Assembly: GCF_018736065.1 (NCBI RefSeq)
Contig: NZ_CP076128.1
Coordinates: 310,001 to 374,000 of the forward strand
DNA: 64,000 bases
DNA from: Flammeovirga kamogawensis
GTDB taxonomy: Bacteria > Bacteroidota > Bacteroidia > Cytophagales > Flammeovirgaceae
Reading direction: 5' to 3'
Within the stretch, counting starts at the first letter, position 1. Each line of letters opens with the position of its first letter. The position numbers were made by a program, and so were the translations under genes. The notes below the pieces were generated by a model. It had not been told where the DNA came from and ran no database searches. It saw only the letters and a list, made by a program, of their open reading frames with translations. This document shows positions 27,759-36,729 of the stretch, piece after piece.

Positions 27759-28643
27759 ATGAGTACAAATAAATTAAATACAGAAAAGTCGTTCTTCATA
27801 GGTTTACAAGATTTTATGCGTTTAATACGCGGGTCAAACTTATTTATCATCTTTGTTACACAATGGATGGGGAGAATCTTTTTAATAGGAGACTCGTCTA
27901 AGGTTGGAGAGTATCTTAAAGATTTTAACTTTTTCTTATTGACACTTTCTACTTTATTAATTGCAGCAGCAGGATATATTATTAATGATTACTATGATAT
28001 AAAAATTGATGCAATTAATAAACCGAATAAATTAGTAGTTGGTAAAGTAATGAAAAGGCGTGTAGCTTTATTTACACATACTGTATTTAATTTAACAGGC
28101 ATATTAATTGGTTTTTACCTTTCTACAGAAGTAGGGATTGTGTGTTTTGTTATTTCATTCTGGTTGTGGCTCTATTCAAATACGCTAAAACGGAGAGCAT
28201 TTATAGGGAACCTGAGTGTAGCTGCAATTACATCACTGTCTGTATTTTTATTGAATATTTATTTTGTTCAAAATAATATGGAAGTGTACCAGTTTGGTAT
28301 TTTTGCTTTTTTTGTCTCGATTATCAGAGAAATTATTAAAGATTTAGAGGATAAAGAAGGAGATGCACAATTTGGTTGTAAAACATTACCTATTATTTGG
28401 GGTGATGGTAAAACCAAAAAATTAGTTTATGTTCTCTTTGCTCTATTTATCGTAATTTCAATATTCATGATTTTACACATGAGGCAAGAGTATTTTCAGT
28501 ATTACTTCTTGATATTGTCTATACCAGCTTTCTTTCTTATTTACAAAATTTATAAGGCAGGGACAAGTAAAGATTATGCAACGATAAGTAAAATGATAAA
28601 GTTTTATATGTTAGCAGGTATCTTAGGAATGCTATTTATATAA
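27759..28643 (+). CDS. UbiA-family prenyltransferase
   Basis: UbiA enzymes move a prenyl chain from prenyl diphosphate to an acceptor in the membrane. I chose ATG 27759 (294 residues); a longer frame starts at a TTG inside polA. About eight to nine membrane helices are present and both Mg-diphosphate motifs are seen: NDYYDIKIDAINKPNK (NDxxDxxxD) and IKDLEDKEGDAQFGCKTLP (DxEDxxGD). The acceptor is unknown; Bacteroidetes homologues are often labelled geranylgeranylglycerol-phosphate geranylgeranyltransferase, an alternative to menaquinone, heme O or chlorophyll-type acceptors. Confidence 0.9.
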   Translation: MSTNKLNTEKSFFIGLQDFMRLIRGSNLFIIFVTQWMGRIFLIGDSSKVGEYLKDFNFFLLTLSTLLIAAAGYIINDYYDIKIDAINKPNKLVVGKVMKRRVALFTHTVFNLTGILIGFYLSTEVGIVCFVISFWLWLYSNTLKRRAFIGNLSVAAITSLSVFLLNIYFVQNNMEVYQFGIFAFFVSIIREIIKDLEDKEGDAQFGCKTLPIIWGDGKTKKLVYVLFALFIVISIFMILHMRQEYFQYYFLILSIPAFFLIYKIYKAGTSKDYATISKMIKFYMLAGILGMLFI

Positions 28644-28644
28644 T

Positions 28645-28678
28645 AAAGAAATCCCATTCGATTGAATGGGATTTCTTG
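28645..28678. terminator. Terminator hairpin after the UbiA-type gene
   Basis: AAGAAATCCCATTC (28646-28659) pairs with GAATGGGATTTCTT (28664-28677) around a 4-base loop. It is a long stem with a modest T tail, between convergent genes. Confidence 0.8.
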
Positions 28679-28724
28679 TTTTAAAGTTTTAATGTAAATT
28701 GAATTGGTTAGAAAAGAAGTCGTC

Positions 28725-29528
28725 TTATTTTGCTGATGTTACGTCTGTACTTTCGAAGATCTTATCTGCAGATGAGGCAACAAATCCTTCAAATAATTGT
28801 CCGTCTTTCTGAGGATACCTCATTGCAAATTCATAATAACAAGAAGGAACTTCGAATTCACCTTCTTGGAATTTAATCTTTACTTTATCAGCCAAAATAC
28901 TAGACTGCTCCAAGCATTGTGCTTTACTTCCTTTTATTTCACCACCGGAAGTATTCATTTTAAATTTATTTTCTTTCAAGAAATCATTCACACTTTCAAG
29001 TGTATCAAAGTTTTTAAGCTTATTACAATAAATTGTAAAATGATTCGCTCTAAAACCAAACACATACATCCAAGCAGCGTATTCAGATTCTTGTAAAAGC
29101 TTTTCGTAAATTTTATGTGATGGTTCTCCCCATGTACGTCCACTAAGTAATAAATTAGCAGGTGATGTTGAAGATAAATCAGATGTTGCAATAATTGAAT
29201 CAGCTACATCTTGAATAAACTCACTACATAATTCTAAACGTAATTCGCTAATAAATATTTTAGGGGCATCCTTATTATACATATGTTCGTAATGTGAAGC
29301 CTTTAATTTTTTTGCTTCAAATATGTATTCTCCTTTTTTTTCGTATCCAATACTAGTAAAAGGGATTGATAAGGTTTCAACGTTTACAAGTGGGTTGTTA
29401 AACGTACGAATGGCGATGTGATCATTAGAGATAGATTCGCCTTTTTTTTCAAAAATTGATTGAATTTTAGCAGCAGAGGGAGTGACTTTAACGTACTCGT
29501 CCCAAAGCTTCTCTACAATATTTTCCAT
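28725..29528 (-). CDS. DUF1338 / HglS-like metal dioxygenase-decarboxylase
   Basis: The family includes HglS, an Fe(II) enzyme that converts 2-oxoadipate to D-2-hydroxyglutarate in bacterial lysine breakdown. The 267-residue protein shows the family elements SNDHIAIRTF (probable metal His), GFRANHFTIYCN (second His), and CYYEFAMRYPQKDG (probable Glu), the expected two-His one-Glu set. It is shorter than HglS proper (about 460 residues), so it belongs to the short DUF1338 branch and may have a different substrate. No other lysine-catabolism genes are in the window. Confidence 0.8.
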   Translation of the reverse strand: MENIVEKLWDEYVKVTPSAAKIQSIFEKKGESISNDHIAIRTFNNPLVNVETLSIPFTSIGYEKKGEYIFEAKKLKASHYEHMYNKDAPKIFISELRLELCSEFIQDVADSIIATSDLSSTSPANLLLSGRTWGEPSHKIYEKLLQESEYAAWMYVFGFRANHFTIYCNKLKNFDTLESVNDFLKENKFKMNTSGGEIKGSKAQCLEQSSILADKVKIKFQEGEFEVPSCYYEFAMRYPQKDGQLFEGFVASSADKIFESTDVTSAK

Positions 29529-29639
29529 GTGTTTACGGTTAGGATGTTAGTATATCAATTTTTATATAAATGTAATATTTACGTTTAAATTGATATGCAA
29601 ATATACACATGAATTTTTATAGGCAAAGGAAAAAATGAA

Positions 29640-31052
29640 TTATTTTATTTTTTGGAAAATGATAGTGCCATCATTCTTTTCAAAACGTTCATATTTGTCT
29701 TTAATGATCGTTAGAAAATCCAAGATTTGTTCTCCCTGATTGTTAGAGTCAATGATAGTTTCTGGTAAATCTCTTTCAAACTCATTGTAGATTACTCTTA
29801 ACTGATCGTAATTATCTACATTCCTGAAATAATTTTGACAAACTCTCCAATTCAAGTAGGGTGTAGCTAATTTTTTATTTTGATAATAATCGTAATTGGT
29901 ACCAAAAACGAGAACGCTTTCACCAATTTCATCATCAAAAGGAATTGGCTTACTCCAAGCATTTAAATAAGGAGAGTCAATTTTCTTAGGAAGAATATTG
30001 AATGCTGTAGTATACATAATTACTAAAAGTAAACTACAATAGATCCATAAAGTACTTTCTGCGAACATTATTCTTCTAATTAAAAGTAATTCATGTGTAC
30101 AGAAAAATGCCAATGAAGGTACAAATAAAATGAGCTGAAAAGATGCTGTATATTGTGAAAATATTATACTCAGAGATGCTGTAATTACCCAAATAAGCAT
30201 TACTTGTTGAATACTTTGCTGTGAGTTAATAAATGAGTTATAAGAGAATGTTCTGAAGGCCCCAGATAAGAAAATTAAAGTTGGTACTACCATCAAGATA
30301 ATCATCTGCTCCCACGATAATATGAAGTTATGGTCTAATTGCGTGATTGTTAAGATACATAAGTTTACAAATTCAGATATGTTACTATTGTAATAGAGAT
30401 AGAGAAAGTAACTACCCCAAACTATTGTAAACCCAACAAAAGCTAGAAAAAGTCTTCTTATAGAAGTTACTCGGAAACTTGCTAATGCAAAAATACCCAT
30501 CAAAAGGAAGGAGAAGGAAGGAAGGTATGCTAAAGAGGCTAAACCAAAAAATATACCTGTATTAAGAATACTTTGTTCTGTATCTGTTCTTTCCATTCTT
30601 AAAATATTCCTTAATCCAAATAGCAGAAATGTAAGGCTTATCAGAATGGGGGATAAAGTCATGAAATCGTAACTGATATTAGAAAATACCAGATATAGAA
30701 AACCAGGTATGAAAGTTTTTTGTTTGTAAGCTTCACTTCTATTTAACATGGTATTAAATAAGAAAGACTGAAAGAATGTCAGTATAGAAGCAATCACAAA
30801 GAATGTGACTTGAGTACCACCAAAAAACTTTGCAGCAAACCAATAAACACCAGCAGATAATGGAGCAATATTATCCCATATATCTTGATACATCATACTT
30901 CCATCTGCTAATTTCTGACCTAATGTAATCCAATGTATTTCTTCTGACATTAATGGTATTCCACTTAACCAAATAGGAAGTCGAATAAGTATAAGTAGAA
31001 AAAGTAGTGCAATTAAGCGTAAAGGATCGTTGATCTTAAAAAATGAAAGCAT
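29640..31052 (-). CDS. Polytopic GT-C-like membrane protein
   Basis: The 470-residue protein has an N-terminal TM span, then a luminal loop with IPLMSEEIHWITLG and YQDIWDNIAPLSAGVYWFAA that resembles the first loop of GT-C glycosyltransferases (acidic residues after the first helix). About ten to eleven further helices and a soluble C-terminal domain (about 365-470) follow. The fold hint is weak and no substrate is implied. It sits 44 bases downstream of rbfA on the same strand and may share its transcript. Confidence 0.45.
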   Translation of the reverse strand: MLSFFKINDPLRLIALLFLLILIRLPIWLSGIPLMSEEIHWITLGQKLADGSMMYQDIWDNIAPLSAGVYWFAAKFFGGTQVTFFVIASILTFFQSFLFNTMLNRSEAYKQKTFIPGFLYLVFSNISYDFMTLSPILISLTFLLFGLRNILRMERTDTEQSILNTGIFFGLASLAYLPSFSFLLMGIFALASFRVTSIRRLFLAFVGFTIVWGSYFLYLYYNSNISEFVNLCILTITQLDHNFILSWEQMIILMVVPTLIFLSGAFRTFSYNSFINSQQSIQQVMLIWVITASLSIIFSQYTASFQLILFVPSLAFFCTHELLLIRRIMFAESTLWIYCSLLLVIMYTTAFNILPKKIDSPYLNAWSKPIPFDDEIGESVLVFGTNYDYYQNKKLATPYLNWRVCQNYFRNVDNYDQLRVIYNEFERDLPETIIDSNNQGEQILDFLTIIKDKYERFEKNDGTIIFQKIK

Positions 31053-31096
31053 CTCTTTGTACTAGATTTGATGTTTTTTTGGTTTGCTTTTAAAAC

Positions 31097-31486
31097 TTAT
31101 CTTGTATAAGTGTCGTCATCGTTATCTCCTTTATCATCAGGTATATCGATGTCTTTAAATAAATCTTCTATTTTTTCAGCTTCTTCTGCAGTGTTATCAT
31201 AATAGAAACGTAACTGAGGGATTACCCTTGCTTGATGACGAATGCGTTGCCCTAGTATATTACGAATAGCTTTACTTTGCTCTTCTATTTCTGCTACTTT
31301 ACTTTCAGGGTCTTTAACTAAAAGAAAGCTTAAATAAACTTTTGCAAGTCCTAAATCTGGAGATATTTCAACGTGAGTTACAGTGATAAAAGAACCACCA
31401 AACATTGAAACACTATTTTGCTGAAAAATTTCGCCTAAATCTTTTTGAATTAAGCGAGAAAATTTATGTTGTCTTTTACTATCCAT
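31097..31486 (-). CDS. rbfA: Ribosome-binding factor A
   Basis: RbfA helps late maturation of the 30S subunit at the 5' end of 16S rRNA. The 129-residue protein has the KH-like domain with RLIQKDLGEIFQQ, the VTHVEISPDLGLAKVYLSFL strands, and IRHQARVIPQLRFYYDNTAEE near the C-terminus of the core (A-R-V-I-P and the L-R-F-Y-D pattern), followed by an acidic tail (DKGDNDDD). Confidence 0.95.
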   Translation of the reverse strand: MDSKRQHKFSRLIQKDLGEIFQQNSVSMFGGSFITVTHVEISPDLGLAKVYLSFLLVKDPESKVAEIEEQSKAIRNILGQRIRHQARVIPQLRFYYDNTAEEAEKIEDLFKDIDIPDDKGDNDDDTYTR

Positions 31487-31614
31487 GGTAATGAATTAAT
31501 AAATTAAGATGCTATATTAAAAACAAGTCACATAATGTTTTAATCCTAAAACATAGTTGACCATATGAACTTACAAAGTTCGAAAAAAAAATCTTATTTG
31601 AAGCACGTTTTTAG

Positions 31615-32928
31615 TTATTCCTTTTCGTCATCATCATAATAATCATCATTACTATCATTTTCGAAGTCAAAATGTTGAAAATCATTATTTTCTTCCATGC
31701 CAAATAATTGTTCTTGGTTGGCTGCTGAATTTTCATCTAGATCAAACGGATCTCTTTTATCTTCTTCATAGTCATCATCTTCAAAATTGTCATCTTCAAA
31801 ATCATCCTCGTCGTTAATTTCAAAATGATTATTAGCCAAACCTTCTGCACTTTCATCATCATCATAAAATTCACCAGTTACAGGAGGTGTGTCTTCTATT
31901 GTTCTAGTTTGCTGCCCAAAATTATTTTCAATTTGTGTTGCAGTTGATTCTTTAGGAACAGGTTTATTTAGCGAATGTGTTACTGTTAAAATCATATATA
32001 AATCATTATATAGTGATTTTAATATAAATGACCTAGTTAATGAGTGAGTTGTGTCAACTTTAAAGAGCTCTTTTCTGATATCTAAAAAAACATACATCTT
32101 GTCGTTTTTTACAACGCAATTGACTTTTGCTTTAAAGTGCTTTTTAATCTTATAAAGTTTTTCTATAAAATCATCTTTAAGACTACTTTCTGCTGCAGCT
32201 CTATTCTCTGCGTATACCTTAAATATCTCTCTATACTTTGGGTGTTTAATAGGTACATATGTACCATACCGTTCATCTTTTTCTTCAATAAGGCGTCCAA
32301 GATGTCCCCAATGTTTTTGTATATCATCTTCAAAAATATAGACATCAGAAGCAGGAGGTTCCTTAAGTTCAACAATCATAAAGAAACCATGGAATATAGT
32401 TTCAGATTTTGCTTGTTCTTGCTTTTTTTTATTTAAATACCATTTATTTTTTGGAGGTAATTGTTTGGCAACTTCAACTTCGGAAACCGTAATATTTATG
32501 CCGTCAATACTTCCCGTAATAAGATCATCTCCTGTATAGATGTCAGGAACTAGAGGGTCAACACCACTTCTAATCCATTCTTTTAAGGGAATATAATCTT
32601 CAGGTTCATAATGGAGGGAAGGATCCATAAATCGGATCATTTCTCTTACTACTAATTCTTTATATTCACCTTCAATTGTTTCATCAAGAAAATTATTTTT
32701 AAAATAAAGGTGAGAAGCAAAAGGTGCAAATAGGCACATGAAATATAAACCATAATCATGTATTTGATTTAAATAGACAAGTATCCATGCTATAAAAATC
32801 ATAAGAAATGTAAGTCCGCCAAATTGTAGTCGCTTATTATGCATCTGGAAACGTTTAGCTTCAAGATCTTCTAACTGCGGTTTAATATTTTCTTTAAAAA
32901 AGGCTTTAAATTCTTCGAAAGATTTCAT
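31615..32928 (-). CDS. DUF3137 membrane protein with acidic tail
   Basis: I chose the ATG at 32928 (437 residues); the longer frame starts at TTG 33009. Two adjacent TM segments (about 39-78) are followed by the DUF3137 core with LITGSIDGINITVSEVEVAK and GFFMIVELKEPP. The last 100 residues are strikingly acidic (runs of D/E, e.g. EDDFEDDNFEDDDYEED), like a charged cytoplasmic tail. The function is unknown. It precedes rbfA and the GT-C-like gene on the same strand. Confidence 0.8.
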   Translation of the reverse strand: MKSFEEFKAFFKENIKPQLEDLEAKRFQMHNKRLQFGGLTFLMIFIAWILVYLNQIHDYGLYFMCLFAPFASHLYFKNNFLDETIEGEYKELVVREMIRFMDPSLHYEPEDYIPLKEWIRSGVDPLVPDIYTGDDLITGSIDGINITVSEVEVAKQLPPKNKWYLNKKKQEQAKSETIFHGFFMIVELKEPPASDVYIFEDDIQKHWGHLGRLIEEKDERYGTYVPIKHPKYREIFKVYAENRAAAESSLKDDFIEKLYKIKKHFKAKVNCVVKNDKMYVFLDIRKELFKVDTTHSLTRSFILKSLYNDLYMILTVTHSLNKPVPKESTATQIENNFGQQTRTIEDTPPVTGEFYDDDESAEGLANNHFEINDEDDFEDDNFEDDDYEEDKRDPFDLDENSAANQEQLFGMEENNDFQHFDFENDSNDDYYDDDEKE

Positions 32929-33064
32929 AAAAAATAATGGTAGAGCGAATACTCTCTTCAATTCTATTGATGAATATAAGGAGAATCTGTTTAGAAAGTT
33001 AAAAAACAAGGATTATGAATGCGGAATAATTGTATTATTCATAATCTTGTAAGAATTTAGCACA

Positions 33065-34060
33065 ATGAAAAAATTTTTAGTCATACAAACAGCTTTCATA
33101 GGTGATGTGATCATGGCAACAGCTGTTGTAGAGAAATTAATAAAATTTTATCCTGAAGCGGAAATTGATTTTGTAGTCCGTAATGGAAATGAAGGGTTGT
33201 TGAGAAACAATCCATATATAAATGAAGTTATAATCTGGAATAAGAAACAAAATAAAAATAAAAATTTATTTAAAGTTGCAATGGAAATCCGTCGTCGTAA
33301 ATACGATAGGGTTATTAATTTGCAAAGATATTTCTCAACAGGTTTAATGACATTTTTATCTGCTGCAAAATCAACAGCAGGATTTGATAAAAACCCACTT
33401 AGTGGATTCTTTTCTATTAAAAAACCTCATGTAGTAGGCAAAGGCAGAGAACAGGAAAACCATGAAGTAGCAAGGTATATATCATTAATTGAGGATATCA
33501 CAGATGATAAATTTGTTAAGCCCAAATTATATCCTAGAGAAATTGATTATGATAAAGCTAAGTTTGATGGTGAATATGTAACTGTTGCACCTAGTTCTGT
33601 TTGGTATACTAAACAATTTCATAAAGATAAATGGGTAGAGTTGATCGATAAAATCCCTGAAAATATTACAGTGATTTTGATCGGTGGACCTGGAGATTTT
33701 TCTGTTTGCGATGAGATAATAGAGAAAGTAAAAAGAGGAAACCTATGCAATTGGGCAGGGAAACTCTCTTTTTTACAATCTGCAGCATTAATGAAAGGTG
33801 GAATTATGAATTATGTCAATGATTCTGCTCCTCAGCATATGGCAAGTGCTGTGAATGCGCCTCAAACTGCAATATTCTGTTCTACTATTCCTGAATTTGG
33901 CTTTGGCCCTTTGTCAACAAATTCTAAAATTGTAGAGGTTAAAGAAGATTTAGCTTGTAGACCTTGTGGGATACATGGCCATAAAAGCTGTCCCAAAAAA
34001 CACTTTAAGTGTTCTATGGATATAGATGTCGAAGATTTACTCTTAGACGAATGGAAGTAA
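33065..34060 (+). CDS. Glycosyltransferase family 9 (heptosyltransferase-like)
   Basis: GT9 enzymes such as WaaC/WaaF add heptose to the LPS core. The 331-residue protein has the GT-B N-terminal half (VIQTAFIGDVIMATAVVEKL near 5-24, then EIDFVVRNGNEGLLRNNPYI) and the C-terminal nucleotide-sugar site (VAPSSVWYTKQFHKDKW, ILIGGPGD, CNWAGKLSFLQSAALM, VNDSAPQHMASAVNAP). It also carries a Cys cluster at the C-terminus (RPCGIHGHKSCPKKHFKC). Acceptor and donor are not determined by sequence. It is upstream of a SerC-like gene by about 60 bases. Confidence 0.9.
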   Translation: MKKFLVIQTAFIGDVIMATAVVEKLIKFYPEAEIDFVVRNGNEGLLRNNPYINEVIIWNKKQNKNKNLFKVAMEIRRRKYDRVINLQRYFSTGLMTFLSAAKSTAGFDKNPLSGFFSIKKPHVVGKGREQENHEVARYISLIEDITDDKFVKPKLYPREIDYDKAKFDGEYVTVAPSSVWYTKQFHKDKWVELIDKIPENITVILIGGPGDFSVCDEIIEKVKRGNLCNWAGKLSFLQSAALMKGGIMNYVNDSAPQHMASAVNAPQTAIFCSTIPEFGFGPLSTNSKIVEVKEDLACRPCGIHGHKSCPKKHFKCSMDIDVEDLLLDEWK

Positions 34061-34118
34061 CGTTAATTTAAATGTTTTAACTTTACTGATACTAATACAA
34101 ACTAACAAATTAGTCGTA

Positions 34119-35201
34119 ATGAAAAATTATCATCTAACTGCAGGACCAAGTGAACTGTATTTTACTGTTGAACAACATATTCAACAAGCTTTAAAAGAAA
34201 ATATTGCGGTTGTTTCTCACAGAAGTGCTGCATTTCAAGACATGTTTGGCTTTACGGTAAGTCAAGTAAAAGAAATGTTAGGTGTGCCTGCTGATTTTCA
34301 TGTAGTTTTTACAGGATCAGCAACAGAAGTTTGGGAACGTCTTGCTCAGAATTGCATTACTAAAAAGAGTGCTCACTTTGTAAATGGGTCATTTTCTGAA
34401 AGGTTTCATGCTTTTGCTGAGGCTTGGGGAATGGAAACTCAGAAAATTGAAAAACCTTTGGGAGAGGGTTTTACTTTAAGTGAGGTGGAAATTGATAATG
34501 ACGTCGATTTTATTGCGATAACTCAAAATGAAACAAGTACAGGGGTACAGTTCCCTGTTGAAGATATTTATAAAATACGAGAGGAGAATCCTGAAGCAAT
34601 TATTGCAATTGATGCAGTTTCTTCTGTACCCTATTTAAAGATCGACTTCAATAAAATAGATAGTTTATACTTTTCAGTTCAAAAAGGTATGGGTTTACCT
34701 GCTGGGTTAGGAGTGTGGATTTTTAATGAGAAGTGTGTAGATAGAGCTAAAGAGATAAAAGCAAGTGGTAGACATTTAGGTGGTTATCATGATATGTTTA
34801 CACTATTAAAAAATGCTTCTAAAAACATGACTCCAGCAACTCCAAATGCATTAGGAATGTATATTTTAGGAAAAGTGTCAGAAGATTTAATCCGTAGAGA
34901 TATGGATATAGTTAGAAGCGAGACGGATTATAAAGCAGCATTACTTTATGGAGCAGTAGAAGCACATAAAGATTTGGATTATGCTGTGAAAGAAGAGAGA
35001 GTGCGATCTAAGACTGTTATTGTTATAGATGTAAAAGAAGGTAGATCTGCTAAAGATTTAATGACTTATTTATCTGATAAAGGGTTGATTGTTAGTTCAG
35101 GATATGGTCCGAATAAAGCTACTCAAATAAGAATCGCAAATTTCCCTACGCATTCTAAGGAGTTATATTTTCAATTAATTGATTTAATTGAGGCATGGTA
35201 A
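34119..35201 (+). CDS. Class V aminotransferase, SerC-like
   Basis: Phosphoserine aminotransferase (SerC) converts 3-phosphohydroxypyruvate to phosphoserine. The 360-residue protein has the AGPSELY N-terminus, SHRS near 33-36, TGSATE near 65-70 (PLP phosphate/pyridine loop), AIDAVSSVPY with the PLP Asp near 165, and the Schiff-base Lys in SVQKGMGLPAG (Lys189). SerC uses a similar set, but this protein diverges from classic SerC in several loops (e.g. SHRSAAF for SHRSKEF), so it is a SerC-like or related aminotransferase. A terminator follows it. Confidence 0.85.
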   Translation: MKNYHLTAGPSELYFTVEQHIQQALKENIAVVSHRSAAFQDMFGFTVSQVKEMLGVPADFHVVFTGSATEVWERLAQNCITKKSAHFVNGSFSERFHAFAEAWGMETQKIEKPLGEGFTLSEVEIDNDVDFIAITQNETSTGVQFPVEDIYKIREENPEAIIAIDAVSSVPYLKIDFNKIDSLYFSVQKGMGLPAGLGVWIFNEKCVDRAKEIKASGRHLGGYHDMFTLLKNASKNMTPATPNALGMYILGKVSEDLIRRDMDIVRSETDYKAALLYGAVEAHKDLDYAVKEERVRSKTVIVIDVKEGRSAKDLMTYLSDKGLIVSSGYGPNKATQIRIANFPTHSKELYFQLIDLIEAW

Positions 35202-35221
35202 TTAGGTGAATTACTTGCATA

Positions 35222-35262
35222 AAAAAAGGATAAATCATACGAAATGATTTATCCTTTTTTGT
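35222..35262. terminator. Bidirectional terminator
   Basis: AAAAAAGGATAAATCAT (35222-35238) pairs perfectly with ATGATTTATCCTTTTTT (35244-35260) around a 5-base loop, between convergent genes. Confidence 0.92.
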
Positions 35263-35278
35263 TTTATAGAAAAAGCGA

Positions 35279-36529
35279 TTAATGACTAAAGCTTTTGATG
35301 TCGTTTGGATTGTGTTTGTGCTTAAATAGTACAGCAAAGAATAAGGCAACTATTAATGAATAAATAGCAAAACTTGTCCATACACTAGGCCATTGAATAT
35401 GTCCATCTATTGTGAAAAAAGCATCAATCATCCATCCACTGATCGAACTACCTAATACAGCTCCAAAACCATTCGTCATCATCATAAATAATCCTTGACC
35501 AGAAGCTCTAATTTTTTCATCACATTGAGACTCTACATAAAGTGAACCAGAAATGTTGAAGAAATCAAAGGCCATTCCATATACGATACAAGAAATGATT
35601 ATCCATGGTAAGCCCTCTGCAGGGTTGCCTACAGCAAATAATCCAAAGCGTACAACCCAAGCAAACATACTTATTAGCATTACTTTCTTGATGCCAAACT
35701 TCTTTAAAAAGAAAGGGATTGCAAGGATAAATAATGTCTCAGAAACCTGAGAAATAGACATTATAATTGCTGGATATTTTACAGAAAGTAAATCTTTATA
35801 TTCATCTATTTTAGCAAAATCATGAAGGAATGTATCTCCATATGCATTCGTTAATTGTAATGCAGCTCCTAAAAGCATAGAGAAAATGAAAAATAAAGCC
35901 ATTTTTCTTTCCTTGAATAACTTAAATGCGTCTAAACCAAGTGCACTTGCTAAAGATTGATCTTTTGGTTGTTTATTTACATCACATTTAGGTAATGAGA
36001 AAGAATAAATACCAAGGCATAAAGATGCGATTGCTGAAACATAAAACTGCATTGCAGATTTCTCAAAGCCTAGTAAACTAACAACCCACATTGCAGCAAT
36101 AAAACCAATTGTACCCCAAACTCTAATAGGAGGGTATACTTTTACAATATCTAAACCTTCTTTTTTTAATGCTGAGTAGGCAACAGTAATTGAAAGTGAT
36201 ATTGTGGGCATGTAGAAAATCATATTGATTAGCATGACCACAAAAAACATATGCGGTGTTTGAACTTCTGGGATGTAAAAAAGTATCCCTGCACCGAGAA
36301 TATGGAAAATTCCTAGTAATCTTTCTGCATTGATATATCTATCCGCAATAATACCCGTTATAGCAGGCATGAAAATAGATGCAATTCCCATTGTAGAAAA
36401 GATAGCACCAAACTCAGTACCTGACCAGCCTTTGTTTTGAAACCAGTAGCTACCAATGGTAATTAACCATGCTCCCCATATAAAGAACTGTAAAAAGTTC
36501 ATTATTGTTAAACGCAGTTTTAAGCTCAT
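35279..36529 (-). CDS. MFS nucleoside:H+ symporter (NupG-like)
   Basis: The 416-residue protein has 12 membrane helices and strong similarity in pattern to the NupG/XapB nucleoside permeases: QFFIWGAWLITIGSYWFQ near 14-31, GIASIFMPAITGIIADRYIN, and YPPIRVWGTIGFIAAMWVVS. The cation- and substrate-determining residues were not tested individually. It imports nucleosides or a similar substrate by proton symport. It is alone in its transcription unit, convergent with serC-like across a strong terminator. Confidence 0.87.
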   Translation of the reverse strand: MSLKLRLTIMNFLQFFIWGAWLITIGSYWFQNKGWSGTEFGAIFSTMGIASIFMPAITGIIADRYINAERLLGIFHILGAGILFYIPEVQTPHMFFVVMLINMIFYMPTISLSITVAYSALKKEGLDIVKVYPPIRVWGTIGFIAAMWVVSLLGFEKSAMQFYVSAIASLCLGIYSFSLPKCDVNKQPKDQSLASALGLDAFKLFKERKMALFFIFSMLLGAALQLTNAYGDTFLHDFAKIDEYKDLLSVKYPAIIMSISQVSETLFILAIPFFLKKFGIKKVMLISMFAWVVRFGLFAVGNPAEGLPWIIISCIVYGMAFDFFNISGSLYVESQCDEKIRASGQGLFMMMTNGFGAVLGSSISGWMIDAFFTIDGHIQWPSVWTSFAIYSLIVALFFAVLFKHKHNPNDIKSFSH

Positions 36530-36729
36530 GTTTTATTAATTGTGTTCATATAAATGTAATGGGTACAAATATAAACTTAAATACTATTTTATTGCGTTAT
36601 AAACTGATACTAATTCTTAACAGGATTAATAGTTTTATTAATCAATGACTTTTATCTAGTTTAACCAAAAAATACTATTTATTGTGAAAAGAGTAAATAC
36701 TACTCTAAATTGGAATAATGCTATCAATA

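Noticed and set aside
28797-29096. Plus-strand 99-residue frame opposite the DUF1338 gene
   Set aside because: Antisense shadow of a well-supported gene.
31616-31850. Tandem-repeat array in the DUF3137 gene (repeated TCATCTTC-like units)
   Set aside because: It is the codon pattern of the Asp/Glu-rich tail, not a DNA-level repeat element.
32137-32436. Plus-strand 99-residue frame with hydrophobic residues
   Set aside because: Antisense to the DUF3137 gene; the Phe/Ile-rich look comes from reading Lys/Glu codons backward.
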